64,000 nucleotides of DNA from Roseovarius sp. S88 (GCF_037023735.1 NZ_CP146069.1:2893501-2957500), one strand, 5' to 3'. Shown: positions 37,321 through 46,669, numbered from the stretch's first letter. Translations and numbers: made by a program. The notes: generated by a model from the letters alone, not told the origin.

Positions 37321-37620
37321 CGCTCTTTATGCTTAAGTATGTGTAAGATTGTTCATTTTGTTCAATTGATCAACTTGAACTTTGCTCAACACCAAGAACA
37401 AAAGTGCTCTTTTTCTGAACAGGTTTTTGACGAGAATTAAGAAAGCCCGGGGCGATATGGTGATCGTCCCCGAGCTGGAGTTCGGCACAGCCATTAACCA
37501 ATCTGCGCCGCTGTACTCCACGGGTCAAAGTACCATTGGGTTAGCGTTGGCGATACTTGTCAGCCCAAATTTTTATGGTGAAGTACTCGAAAGGCGCAGG
37601 GTCAATGAAGGAGACCCACA
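37321..37620. other. 300-base intergenic region
   Basis: Divergent promoter region between the 283-aa gene and the 61-aa gene. A plus-strand frame opens at 37382 but has no ribosome site and runs out of frame into the 61-aa gene, so I do not call it. Confidence 0.4.
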
Positions 37621-37806
37621 ATGTCCAAAGACAAAGACTATTGGAGCGGAGTTGCTCAAGGTACCAAAGACGGGCCAGGAGGAGCACCATTTCGCGATGC
37701 GGGCGAAGCACTCGTCGAAACGCTCTCTGGTGGCATGATTTCTCGCAGCGATGCCGAGAAAGGTGGCATCCAAGATGGACGCGAAGGTGTTCATGACGAC
37801 GACTGA
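37621..37806 (+). CDS. Small acidic protein, unknown
   Basis: A 61-aa protein, rich in Gly, Asp and Glu (DYWSGVAQGTKDGPGGAP, then EKGGIQDGREGVHDDD), with a strong ribosome site AAGGAGAC and an 11-bp-stem terminator right after it. The tidy single-gene layout argues that it is real. No family recognised. Confidence 0.7.
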   Translation: MSKDKDYWSGVAQGTKDGPGGAPFRDAGEALVETLSGGMISRSDAEKGGIQDGREGVHDDD

Positions 37807-37825
37807 CGTCTAGCCCACACCAACG

Positions 37826-37854
37826 ACAGGGCAGCGCAACGCTGCCCTGTTTTC
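37826..37854 (+). terminator. Rho-independent terminator
   Basis: ACAGGGCAGCG-CAA-CGCTGCCCTGT, a perfect 11-bp stem followed by TTTT, 20 bases after the 61-aa gene's stop. Confidence 0.85.
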
Positions 37855-37876
37855 CCCAATTTGAAAGTTTAGCCCA

Positions 37877-38803
37877 ATGCCTCAATCGCCAGGCCAGGCA
37901 AAGGTATCCCTTTGCTTTCGCTCGCTTGCTGCGCTGGATGCGATCCATCGCTACCGCTATCTTGGCGTCCGTCAGGTCGCGACGATTTGCGATGTCAATC
38001 TAAAGTCGTCATCGGAAATGTTGTTGCGCCTTGAGCGCGGCAGATTGCTTAGGCACTTCGGAAATGTGGGCATTCGCGGTTACGGGAAGACGCCAAAAGT
38101 ATACTTCCTGAAAAAACATGGTCACGCTTTGCTTGCTGAAGAGCGAGAAGCACAAGGCTTTGAAATCGGCTCGTTTCGCCAGGCAAACATTTCAACCCGT
38201 TGGTCACCAATCATGTTTCACCGGCTGGACACTTTGGATGTTTTGGCCTGTGTAGAAAGGGACTGTCAAAAACTGTCAGAGTACGATCTCATTGATACTC
38301 TGGTCGAGTTTCGCCGTGAGCGGTTCGGTCGCCGGTGGCGAAATGAAACCACGGATTTTGTGGCCGAAGGCTCCAAGCCATCCGACAAGATCGTACCGGA
38401 TGCGGGCTTCGCATTGCGTCACATTGAAAGTGGCAAGATTGCTCTGTTCTTAATCGAGATAGACCGAGGCACAACGCGCCTAACCACAGAACAGGACGAC
38501 GGCGACGTCGCCACCTACATAGACAAGCTCGCACAATACGATCGGTATTTGGCCAGCGGACGGATTGCGGATCGGCACCCCAGGTTAGGGCGCTTCTCGG
38601 GATTTCATCTTTTGACTGTTACAACGAGCGCTCGACGTATTGACAGTATGCGCTCAGCCGCAACAGCGGCTCTATCCCCAAAATTTCACAAATACTTCCG
38701 TTTCAGCACCCTCGATCGCGTACGCCGAAACGTGCTGCATGATGGCTGGTTGTCGAGGGATCATGCAGACCCAACCAACTACTCTCTAATCAAAGGAAAA
38801 TAA
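37877..38803 (+). CDS. Replic_Relax-like protein 1 (winged helix plus PD-(D/E)xK-like domain)
   Basis: A 308-aa protein resembling the 'replication-relaxation' family of plasmids and integrative elements. An N-terminal winged helix (AIHRYRYLGVRQVATICDVN, about residues 15-65) precedes a nuclease-like half with PD at 174-175 (IVPDAGFAL) and EID at 194-196 (FLIEIDRGT), the layout of a PD-(D/E)xK fold with the lysine not obvious. Family members are needed for plasmid replication or DNA processing. It is followed three bases later by a 141-aa gene and then an ATPase, suggesting a DNA-processing unit. Confidence 0.7.
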   Translation: MPQSPGQAKVSLCFRSLAALDAIHRYRYLGVRQVATICDVNLKSSSEMLLRLERGRLLRHFGNVGIRGYGKTPKVYFLKKHGHALLAEEREAQGFEIGSFRQANISTRWSPIMFHRLDTLDVLACVERDCQKLSEYDLIDTLVEFRRERFGRRWRNETTDFVAEGSKPSDKIVPDAGFALRHIESGKIALFLIEIDRGTTRLTTEQDDGDVATYIDKLAQYDRYLASGRIADRHPRLGRFSGFHLLTVTTSARRIDSMRSAATAALSPKFHKYFRFSTLDRVRRNVLHDGWLSRDHADPTNYSLIKGK

Positions 38804-38805
38804 GC

Positions 38806-39231
38806 ATGAAAGTGGATATCAAACACGTCCAGAAAACCACTGGCCTGATCCGTAAGACAACGCATCATGGCGTCTCGGTAAACGTCGCCTTTTCTACTGA
38901 AGAGCTGGCCATCATCCGCGAGCGCCATCTTGAGGGCGACATAGTGTTGGAGCGAGGCTACTCCTCGGACCTATCGCAATCGCAGATCGAAAAGCGCGAA
39001 AACCGAGGCATCGGGAGCGCTCTTTTCAAAGCATGTGTGAGTGGCTTCGACAGCATGGACACCAATCTCACGGTGACCAAGCTGATGAAAGGTGAGGACG
39101 TATTTTTCCTCGGACGTCCAATAGAAGCTCGCGAGTATGAGGCACAGCTCAAAGAAGGGTTGGTGAACCTCAAAGGCTGGATTGAGGGCAACGCTGAACT
39201 CGAAACAGAAACCGCAAGTTTTGAACTCTGA
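38806..39231 (+). CDS. Unknown protein between Replic_Relax-like protein 1 and the ATPase
   Basis: A 141-aa soluble protein with no family I recognise. It is Glu/Lys-rich with a middle helical part (AIIRERHLEGDIVLERG) and a tail ending WIEGNAELETETASFEL. It is joined tightly to its neighbours: three bases after the upstream gene, and its stop shares a base with the ATPase start (TGATG). It probably works with them. Confidence 0.75.
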   Translation: MKVDIKHVQKTTGLIRKTTHHGVSVNVAFSTEELAIIRERHLEGDIVLERGYSSDLSQSQIEKRENRGIGSALFKACVSGFDSMDTNLTVTKLMKGEDVFFLGRPIEAREYEAQLKEGLVNLKGWIEGNAELETETASFEL

Positions 39232-41258
39232 TGGTCGACGACATCGCTGAAATGCTCGGAGGCTTCACCGGCTTCACGATCCTGCTTGGTGTCGTAGGTA
39301 TGGTCACCTTCCTTGTCGGTATGGTGATCGTACCCCTCGGCCTGACGGGCGCAGGTGTTTTGTACTACATCGCGAATGTCCACCTCCCAGAGAAGCGCCG
39401 GATTGGAGCAACAAAGCGTACCTACGCTCTGCTGAAACAGGCCAAGGCTCTATCCCCTTCCTGGTCAGACCTCGAAACTGCGCTGCTTGATGCTTCGGTT
39501 ACCGATGGCACTTTACACCGAATTGCCAAAGAACTCTTCAAACAAGAAGGCCTGCAACCACCTGTCGTACCACCAGTGTCAGACGACCCCATCAAGGTTG
39601 CACGTTTCCAAAACGAACTTGAGCGCTTCATTAAAAGCGCACAACCAGATCGCTTTGCAGAATTTAAAAGTCATTTGATATGGGCCTTGTCCGATTATCA
39701 GCCCGACGATGCGGACGGACAGTCGTTTTGCTGTGAACGGCAACGCACACGAAAAGAAATTGAACAGCTGATCTTACGTTTCATCAATGATGACGCGCTG
39801 TTTGCACCCTTAGTGGAACAGTTGAATGCGAATTACTCCGCCGAAAACGAGGTCATGCCGACGTCCTGCAAGCACGATGATTATGCTTGGCGATATCTCA
39901 AGGACACGCCGCTACTCGACCTACGGGACGTGAAGGAATGGATTAGTATCGAGGATAGGATGTATCACGCCTATGTCTTGGGCAGTTCCGGGTCAGGCAA
40001 GACAAATCTGATAGAGAACGTCATAGCCCACGATCTGAAATCAGAAGAAGACTGCTGCGTGGTCGTGATCGACAGCCAGACCCAGTTGACTGAGAAACTG
40101 GCCTCTCTCGATCTGCCTGACGTCACCTATGTGACGCCCAAATTCAATCTCGCCCTCAACCTTTTCGATGTCGGCTATGAGGCAATGAAGGCACAAGGCA
40201 CTGCTGGCGAGACACTGATTAACAAGACCGTTGGCCTGCTGAGTTTCATTATGGAAGGTATGATGGGCGCGGAATTCACCAACCCGCAGCGCACGATTTT
40301 TCAGTATGTTATCCAACTAGTGATCAGCATTCCTGGCGGCAACATCAACACGTTCATGAGCATATTGGCTGATGGCGGGCACGAAGAACATGCCGATGCA
40401 ATCGCCGAACTAGACACCAATTTGCAGCGGTTTTTCCGGGTCGACTATCCGTCGAACGAATACAAGCGCACGCGTGAAGCGATCCGGCGCAAACTCGACG
40501 GTCTATTGCTGAACCCAACGTTCCGCCGCTTATTTTCAGCGACCGAGAACAAGATCGACATGTTCCAAGAGCTGGAAAAGCAAAAGCTTATCATCATCGA
40601 CACCAATAAACCGATGCTCGATGATGCAGCCTCGGCCTTCTTTGGGCGGCTCTTCATCGCGATGATCCTGCGCGCATCACACTTGCGGTTCCAGAACGGC
40701 AGGTCGATGCGCCCCGTGTATCTTATCGTCGATGAAGCGCACGAATACTTCGATAAATCCATCTCTGACATGCTGGAGCAAGCCCGGAAAGCCAACATCG
40801 GATTGCTTGCGGCGCACCAGTCGCTCAGTCAAGCGCGCAGCATCAAGGGTGGGGCCAGCATTTCAGACCCACTCATGGTTAATACGGCAACTAAGATAAT
40901 CTGGACATCGTTCCGAGAAGACGCGGCCAAGTTTGCGGGAAGCATGCAGATCAAGCCCGAGGACATTTTGGCCCTGCCTCAATTCACCTTTGGGATGTAC
41001 AGCCGCAAACGCGGTTTCACTCCAATCCGTGGCAATCCAGATGCGCTCAAAGGGTTTGATCGTCGGAAGAGCAAAACCGAGCTTCAGGTGCTCATGGAAG
41101 ATCGCTACGGCTCGACATCTAAGGCATCTCCCGACGCGTCCCCTGACAACGATCCTCATCCGACTGATCCAGAACCAGCACCTGATAGGCCGGATACCAA
41201 CGGACCAAACCCAAGAGGAGGTACGTCGGAAGACCCACCAGAAGTCGAAATAATCTGA
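39231..41258 (+). CDS. Membrane-anchored HerA/VirD4-type ATPase
   Basis: A 675-aa protein with two N-terminal membrane helices (about residues 14-48), a linker domain, and an FtsK/HerA/VirD4-type motor: Walker A GSSGSGKT (251-258), Walker B YLIVDEAHEYF (497-507) and a sensor glutamine in LLAAHQSLSQ. The tail is Pro/Asp-rich and disordered. Such ATPases pump DNA or act as coupling proteins in conjugation. Coupling to the Replic_Relax-like gene supports a DNA-transfer or DNA-handling role. Confidence 0.85.
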   Translation: MVDDIAEMLGGFTGFTILLGVVGMVTFLVGMVIVPLGLTGAGVLYYIANVHLPEKRRIGATKRTYALLKQAKALSPSWSDLETALLDASVTDGTLHRIAKELFKQEGLQPPVVPPVSDDPIKVARFQNELERFIKSAQPDRFAEFKSHLIWALSDYQPDDADGQSFCCERQRTRKEIEQLILRFINDDALFAPLVEQLNANYSAENEVMPTSCKHDDYAWRYLKDTPLLDLRDVKEWISIEDRMYHAYVLGSSGSGKTNLIENVIAHDLKSEEDCCVVVIDSQTQLTEKLASLDLPDVTYVTPKFNLALNLFDVGYEAMKAQGTAGETLINKTVGLLSFIMEGMMGAEFTNPQRTIFQYVIQLVISIPGGNINTFMSILADGGHEEHADAIAELDTNLQRFFRVDYPSNEYKRTREAIRRKLDGLLLNPTFRRLFSATENKIDMFQELEKQKLIIIDTNKPMLDDAASAFFGRLFIAMILRASHLRFQNGRSMRPVYLIVDEAHEYFDKSISDMLEQARKANIGLLAAHQSLSQARSIKGGASISDPLMVNTATKIIWTSFREDAAKFAGSMQIKPEDILALPQFTFGMYSRKRGFTPIRGNPDALKGFDRRKSKTELQVLMEDRYGSTSKASPDASPDNDPHPTDPEPAPDRPDTNGPNPRGGTSEDPPEVEII

Positions 41259-41270
41259 TCACCGATCAGA
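41254..41270 (+). terminator. Weak hairpin at the ATPase stop
   Basis: TCTGATC-ACC-GATCAGA, a 7-bp stem that includes the TGA stop of the ATPase gene, followed by GTTTG. It could partly end transcription before the two small downstream genes. Confidence 0.4.
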
Positions 41271-41315
41271 GTTTGAAAACACTCAATTTCAACGTCAATA
41301 GCAAAGGAGAAAGAC

Positions 41316-41531
41316 ATGCCTCGACGTTATGTAGTGACCCAGGTGGAAGAGCATTGGGTAGAAGACCATGAAATTTTAACGACTTCAAATCGAAGCCTAC
41401 CCATTGCGGTCACAAGTGAAACGCAGTCCTCGGGAACTCTTCGGAAAGTGGCGACTGCGGGATTGGTACTGGGGGTTGCGGCTTTGCTGATCGGGGCCGC
41501 ATCCGGCAGCGGATCATCCAAAAACAGTTGA
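41316..41531 (+). CDS. Small membrane protein
   Basis: A 71-aa protein with a strong ribosome site (AAAGGAGA). The first 45 residues are soluble (VVTQVEEHWVEDHEIL) and the end is one membrane helix (ATAGLVLGVAALLIGAASGS). Not recognised. It follows the ATPase gene on the same strand and may be an accessory of that module. Confidence 0.65.
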   Translation: MPRRYVVTQVEEHWVEDHEILTTSNRSLPIAVTSETQSSGTLRKVATAGLVLGVAALLIGAASGSGSSKNS

Positions 41532-41569
41532 CCAATTTTCGAGATTGGAAACCAGAGAGGGAGTGCGTA

Positions 41570-41755
41570 ATGACAAAACCCAAGAAAGGGCAAAAACCCA
41601 AATCCAAATATAACTCTAGTGACGTTTTCGTTGGTGTCGGCAAAGAGTTGCTACTGGTTGGCCTATATGGAGTAAAGGATCTGACCGGTATCGATCTGCA
41701 CCACAAGCCCAAAAAGGGTAAATCGCCTTGGGAAAAGAAGTGGGGTGAAAAGTAA
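41570..41755 (+). CDS. Small basic protein
   Basis: A 61-aa lysine-rich protein (MTKPKKGQKPKSKYNSS, end HHKPKKGKSPWEKKWGEK) around a hydrophobic centre (KELLLVGLYGVKDLTG). ATG 41570 follows GAGAGGGAG; the frame opens at 41528. It may bind nucleic acid or membrane. No family recognised. Confidence 0.55.
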   Translation: MTKPKKGQKPKSKYNSSDVFVGVGKELLLVGLYGVKDLTGIDLHHKPKKGKSPWEKKWGEK

Positions 41756-41946
41756 CGAGAAGTAGAGCGGATAGGTCTTTAGCAAACAGCGATAGCGTTG
41801 GAACGGGTGGTGGGTGGGGAATAATGTTGCAAAGGCATTGTATTTCGGACTGGAAAACCATGCCTTGTCTATTGATATTGCTGAGTAACTACCGATCATC
41901 AGATCGGTTCGAAATCCGGTACGATTTTCGCTTCAAAAACCAGACG
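41756..41946. other. Intergenic region between the two facing modules
   Basis: About 190 bases between convergent genes, AT-richer than its surroundings, with no clear gene and no strong terminator. Confidence 0.4.
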
Positions 41947-42843
41947 TCATTGCCAGCATGGCAATGGCATAACCCGCCCATCACCGCGCACAAATTCGAG
42001 CGCAGACATATCATCGCCTGCCGCCATGAATGATTGCCGGTCGGTGAAGAAAATCTTTGTGTGATCGACTTGCGCTGGGATCGTCTCAAGGCATCGCTTC
42101 ACCCGCTTGCGCGAGGCTTTTTGCGTGCCGCGCAAGCTATCAATCGAATAGACGATGATCTTCTTCTGCCAACCCAGGTGATCAAGCGCGCCAGAGCGCA
42201 AGAGTGCGTCATAGACAAGGTGCTTTCGGCCTACGGTGGCATCGCGAATGATATTGCCGCACTCAATCGTTTCCTGGCCTAAATCTTTCTCATGGATGAT
42301 GTGATAGTCGCCGATGATCAGCGTCCGGTCAGGTTCGGGGCGCAGCGAATGGGTGAGAGTGTCCCAGGCGATCTCAACCTTCGGGTAAACTCGTAGACCA
42401 TCGGCATCAAAGTGCGGTTGATAGCCAAATGGGATACCGAGTTTCTGGGCGGTCAGTTGGTAGGTGATAAGCTCATGGACCATCTCCACGTCATGGCGCA
42501 GAAACCGCCAGTCACGGGATGGTACGGGCGGCACTCGGCGGTATGGCACCCCAAAGACCTTCTCGACATGACGGCGTGATAGGCGTGTATCGAGGTGAAC
42601 ATACGGCAATGCTCGGATAGGCTGCTCTATATCCATCGGCTTCAAACGTTGCAGAAAACGATCAGGGCCGCTTGAGAGCCGCCGCAACGTGCTGCGCATT
42701 TGCTGAATGGTCGTGACGTGATCGCGGTGCAGACGCAGAAGTTGTTCGGCAGTAGGCTTGCCCAAGAGATGGCAGTCGAGCAAAAGCTCGTCATCAAGGT
42801 TTCTGAACAACACACGTGAGCTGGTTGTCGCCGGGGCAATCAT
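41947..42843 (-). CDS. Replic_Relax-like protein 2
   Basis: A 298-aa protein with a winged-helix-like N-terminus (LLDCHLLGKPTAEQLLRLH, TTIQQMRSTLRRL) and a second half whose DADGLRVYPKVEIAWDTL could be a worn PD-(D/E)xK core. The layout matches the other Replic_Relax-like protein at 37877 but identity looks low, so they are paralogous in type and not a recent copy. It lies 38 bases after a VirD4-type ATPase gene on the same strand. Confidence 0.55.
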   Translation of the reverse strand: MIAPATTSSRVLFRNLDDELLLDCHLLGKPTAEQLLRLHRDHVTTIQQMRSTLRRLSSGPDRFLQRLKPMDIEQPIRALPYVHLDTRLSRRHVEKVFGVPYRRVPPVPSRDWRFLRHDVEMVHELITYQLTAQKLGIPFGYQPHFDADGLRVYPKVEIAWDTLTHSLRPEPDRTLIIGDYHIIHEKDLGQETIECGNIIRDATVGRKHLVYDALLRSGALDHLGWQKKIIVYSIDSLRGTQKASRKRVKRCLETIPAQVDHTKIFFTDRQSFMAAGDDMSALEFVRGDGRVMPLPCWQ

Positions 42844-42881
42844 AGTTTCAGTATACCGACCACTGAACGGCCCAGATGAGG

Positions 42882-44291
42882 TTATGGGGATTGCTCCCCT
42901 GCCCCATACCGCTCGCGCATGATCGCACCCAAGGGGCGCATACTGCCACTCTTTTTCTTTTTGACCGAATTATATGAACTATTGGTTTTTGCCGAGGCAG
43001 GATCACGGTTGCTGATCCAGCGCTGATATTGCTCGGTCACCTCCTCTACCGGACGGGCATAGGTGGCATTTGTCCAATTGATGATCTTGGCAGCATGGCC
43101 TTGCACCTCGTATGGCGCAAGGACACTGCGAGCACGTTTGGTCGACATTGAATGGCCCGTTTTGAATTGCAGCAGAAAGGATCGATCGAGCTGGGTGGCC
43201 AGCTCCTTGGCATTGACCACTTCGATGGCCTTGTGCAGTTTGTGCGCGTCATCACCGCCCAATCGAAACACCACTTTGGTGCCAATGTTGCCTTTCATTG
43301 CGGCAAGAACAGCCGGAGAGATTTGATCGGTATGCTGATGGCAAAGGGTAAACGAGACCCGGCTTTTGCGGATGCCCGACAACGCCTCGACCATAGCTAA
43401 GGAAGATACTGATTGGAATTCATCCACCACAACATGGAAACCTGGCATGAGGTCAGCCACTGGCTTGCCATCCTTGGTTGGCACATCGCGGTGCGTGGCC
43501 TCATAAATGATCCGGGACAGGATCAGCGAGGCTAAGATATCGGCGTTCTTGGCTCCGATGCGCCACTTGTTGAAGTTGAGAATGACCAGGCACTGCTTAG
43601 CGATGGCAGCACCAATGTCGAGTCCTGACTTTGGTTGCCCCAGTGTATGCCGCATCACCGGTGAGGCCTGAAAACGCCGAATTTTATTGAGTGACGAATT
43701 TACGTTATGCGCGCGGTCATTCTTGCTCCACCCGGCAAACTCTGAAAACCAAAAATCTTTGACTGTCTGCTCAGTACATCGATTGACCACAAAGCTGCGA
43801 TAGAGTGGGTCATTGAGCATCCGCACCGCACCAATGAGCGTACTCTTTGATTGCGGCGGCAGATCAAACAATGCGCGGACGGTGTTCATCAGAATATCGT
43901 CCATGCGTGCGCCCCAGCTTGTCGCAAAGATGTGCCTTAGCGCACCGACGATTTCATCAGTGTGGCTGGCGAAATGTTCAGGTGCGACGCCATCAAACGG
44001 GTTATATCCCAGGGCGAAATTGGGATCGAGCGGGTTGAAGTACACCACGTCTTCGATGCGGTGTTTGGGGATGCGATCCAAAAGCCAAGGCGCATCCTCT
44101 CCATGAAAGTCGAAGTAGCACGCTCCCCTGCCCGCCATCACATCTTGCATGAAGCTCTGGCGGGCCCAGGAGCTTTTGCCAGTGCCGGTTTGCCCAATCA
44201 CCCAAGTATGCCCGTATCGATGGTGTTGATCGAGTAGCAGTGGTTTTTCGTATGTGCGGTCTTGGCCGAGGAAATGCTGTTCTAAACTCAT
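42882..44291 (-). CDS. TraG/VirD4-type DNA-transfer ATPase
   Basis: A 469-aa motor ATPase without membrane helices: Walker A VIGQTGTGKSSWARQ (GQTGTGKS at 33-40), YFDFHGEDAPWLLDRIP, Walker B HVVVDEFQSVSSLAM (about 286-300) and the sensor glutamine in TLCHQHTDQ. It looks like the soluble part of a type IV coupling protein. It pairs with Replic_Relax-like protein 2, mirroring the module on the other strand. Confidence 0.85.
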   Translation of the reverse strand: MSLEQHFLGQDRTYEKPLLLDQHHRYGHTWVIGQTGTGKSSWARQSFMQDVMAGRGACYFDFHGEDAPWLLDRIPKHRIEDVVYFNPLDPNFALGYNPFDGVAPEHFASHTDEIVGALRHIFATSWGARMDDILMNTVRALFDLPPQSKSTLIGAVRMLNDPLYRSFVVNRCTEQTVKDFWFSEFAGWSKNDRAHNVNSSLNKIRRFQASPVMRHTLGQPKSGLDIGAAIAKQCLVILNFNKWRIGAKNADILASLILSRIIYEATHRDVPTKDGKPVADLMPGFHVVVDEFQSVSSLAMVEALSGIRKSRVSFTLCHQHTDQISPAVLAAMKGNIGTKVVFRLGGDDAHKLHKAIEVVNAKELATQLDRSFLLQFKTGHSMSTKRARSVLAPYEVQGHAAKIINWTNATYARPVEEVTEQYQRWISNRDPASAKTNSSYNSVKKKKSGSMRPLGAIMRERYGAGEQSP

Positions 44292-44890
44292 ACACTAAGA
44301 TCACCAGCCCCACCCAATCGCCCCGCCTACGGAAACGACGGATCGATGTGGGGGTGGATCATGCCACGCACACCACTGACCCGCTACGCTGCGGCTGCGA
44401 TGAAAAAGAGATCACAAGAGGTTCAGCGTTTGCATTCAGCCCGCATACTTCTTCCGGTGGTCAGTCTTTCGGCAGTCGGTTTCCGTTCTCGCGTATAGGT
44501 CACGGATCGAGCTAGCGATTTCAAAGGACGATTAAGCACCGACATTATACAAAAAATCACACCAATAGCGACTGTGATTTGTCCTTCTCAATTTTCTATT
44601 GAGTTGAACAAGGGTCGGCACAACCGAGCAAAATTGCTTCTGCAGTCCACTTCGAATGAACCGTATTCAGTTCTTTTGCCAAGATGCTTCGGTACACAAT
44701 TCGATTTGCGACTGGAGCGCCGGGCAAGTTTTCCCTGAAGAAATCAAATGCTCACGTAAAGAAGCTAATCACTGCTTTAACGCCTCCCGCAAAGGTCATC
44801 GTTAACTAGGTAACTTGAAAATTTACTTAATTTTAGCGAGAATATACCGCAGTATACTCCCACCAAAGTTACTATTTTAAGGAGGGGATG
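44292..44890. other. 600-base gene-free region with inverted repeats
   Basis: No gene is supported. It holds an 8-bp inverted repeat AAATCACA/TGTGATTT (44554-44580, 11-base spacer) and, next to the following gene, TATAC-CGCA-GTATA (44843-44856), likely an operator. A TTGAAA hexamer at 44815 could be a -35 box for that gene. Lying beside the coupling-protein gene, it is a candidate place for a transfer origin. Confidence 0.45.
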
Positions 44891-46621
44891 ATGTCTTTCA
44901 CATCGCATTGGTCAAATATCTTAGCTGAAGGTAGCAATATCGGAACTGATGCAATTTTTTCTATTACAGAAGCTGCATTGAACAATTTTTTTGACAAGCA
45001 CCACGAATATGACAAGTCACTCTACACCTACAAGGCCGAGAGAACCTTCACCTACAACGGAAATAATAGAAAGTTTACTCTCCTAATGAGAGTTGAAGAA
45101 CCTTTTAACTGTGATTTGTTACCGTTCACGGATCACAGCAAAGAGCGAGATGCTATATGGGACGGAGAAAGTGGCTGGGTTGATCTGGAAGAAGCCCGCG
45201 AATTAGATACGCAGTTGTTTACCAACAGTGATGACGACAGTATTCGTGTCTTAGCCAAGAGAGTTTCGTTAAAGCTAACATGGCCGGATTTGAAAGGTGG
45301 CAAACCTCACGAGTTTTCATTTCAAGTAAAAATCGCGGCGACGGGACAAGCGTCTCTGATCGAGGTTCCGAAAGAGCAAAACACAGGTTCAAACGAAAAT
45401 TTCTACGCTCTAAGCGTAAGGCTAACCAAGATAAAGTTTGAACAGGAAATGCGTTTGAAGATAGCAAATGCGTTGGAGCAAATGGCTGTTAAAGATATCG
45501 CGCTGAAAGAGGCGGCCGGAGATCAGAAATTCATCGACCTCTTCATTATCCTGATCAACATCGTTGCCGCCCGGTTTGCTCCAAAAGTCGTAGCCAACGT
45601 TAAACTTCCAACTTTCGAAATCGGATCGGAAGCAGCAATTCCCAGGATGTTAGATGTCTCTAACGATATTCTTTCGTTTGGTGCCGGAGTAAACAGAGAA
45701 GCGCTGATGGAGGACGCAAGAAGCGAAATTGCTACCGGTTTATCCACGTATTACCAGGCACTTGACGAGGACATCGAAGCTGCAGGAGGTGTCGGTGAGT
45801 TGCTTTATTCAAACTACTCCGTAGACAAGAACATCGAAGAACTTGTTCCGCGCCCAGACAAGGAACTCTCCAAAATGCTAACGAAATCGTCAGGGTTCAT
45901 CACAAAGCTGGAAACGTCGCTTCTAGAAAAAGAGTTATCCGATGCAGTCGCTGACGATCGCGAAGCAACTGAAGTCAAACAAGTAGCGTCTGGCGTCGGG
46001 GTCGGCGTGAATGAGTATCTTTTAGATGTTGCGATCGATAGCTCAATGCCGCCTGATGAAGCGCAAAAGTGTACCAAATGGCTCTCTGCTGGCGTGGTCA
46101 GAGGTAGAGCATGCTATTGGACGAGATTTGCCAACCCGAACATCGACATCGATGGTACGGATGTGAAAGGCGACATTGATATTGATGTAGGAGGGGCGCT
46201 CGAAGCCTGCTTCAAAAAGTTTTATGATTGTAGCTGGGATTGGAAATGTGGAAGGCTGGCTTTAGCCCTTAAAGGGCGTCCTGGCATAAAAATCGGTCTG
46301 AAAAAATCTTCAGGCATCAAGTTCAATGCACAACTAAGGGGCCGATTGGAGCTTGAAACCAATTTGCCATTCCCATTCAACGAGGTTGTCAAGGGTATCA
46401 GCCGACTAGTTTGGGAAGCCGTGAAAGTCATAATTAACTTGGTTCTCAGGCGGATAAACTTCACAGTCGTCCCGGACAAAATAGAATTGCCGGATCAAAA
46501 AACGAGGCTCCGACTAAAGAATTTCGCTCCTTTTTCATTTGTGAGAAAACCCGCTGTACCCTTGTTACCGTCCCAAAGAGAATTCTTGGGATACAGTTGT
46601 GACGTACTAGCCGAAAAGTAG
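44891..46621 (+). CDS. Unknown protein, 576 aa
   Basis: A large soluble protein of an unrecognised family. ATG 44891 is favoured (AAGGAGG with a 5-base spacer). The N-terminus (NIGTDAIFSITEAALNNFF), long amphipathic stretches (IDLFIILINIVAARFAPKVV) and a final region of basic and hydrophobic strands loosely recall lipid-binding TULIP proteins, but I would not assign it. It has an acidic repeat-like patch (DIDGTDVKGDIDIDVGG). It is AT-richer than the core, monocistronic with a possible operator and a terminator, so probably cargo. Confidence 0.75.
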   Translation: MSFTSHWSNILAEGSNIGTDAIFSITEAALNNFFDKHHEYDKSLYTYKAERTFTYNGNNRKFTLLMRVEEPFNCDLLPFTDHSKERDAIWDGESGWVDLEEARELDTQLFTNSDDDSIRVLAKRVSLKLTWPDLKGGKPHEFSFQVKIAATGQASLIEVPKEQNTGSNENFYALSVRLTKIKFEQEMRLKIANALEQMAVKDIALKEAAGDQKFIDLFIILINIVAARFAPKVVANVKLPTFEIGSEAAIPRMLDVSNDILSFGAGVNREALMEDARSEIATGLSTYYQALDEDIEAAGGVGELLYSNYSVDKNIEELVPRPDKELSKMLTKSSGFITKLETSLLEKELSDAVADDREATEVKQVASGVGVGVNEYLLDVAIDSSMPPDEAQKCTKWLSAGVVRGRACYWTRFANPNIDIDGTDVKGDIDIDVGGALEACFKKFYDCSWDWKCGRLALALKGRPGIKIGLKKSSGIKFNAQLRGRLELETNLPFPFNEVVKGISRLVWEAVKVIINLVLRRINFTVVPDKIELPDQKTRLRLKNFAPFSFVRKPAVPLLPSQREFLGYSCDVLAEK

Positions 46622-46641
46622 TTTCGAACTTTGAGCGGTTT

Positions 46642-46669
46642 CTGCAATTCCTCCTTACTAGGATTGCAG
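46642..46669. terminator. Probable bidirectional terminator
   Basis: CTGCAAT...ATTGCAG with extra CCT/AGG pairing forms a stem between the 576-aa gene and the convergent DUF1640-like gene. Confidence 0.55.

Noticed and set aside
37382-37738. 118-aa plus-strand frame
   Set aside because: No ribosome site, and it runs out of frame into the better-supported 61-aa gene at 37621.
44240-44515. 91-aa plus-strand frame over the ATPase start
   Set aside because: It overlaps the start of the TraG-like gene and has no ribosome site or family resemblance.
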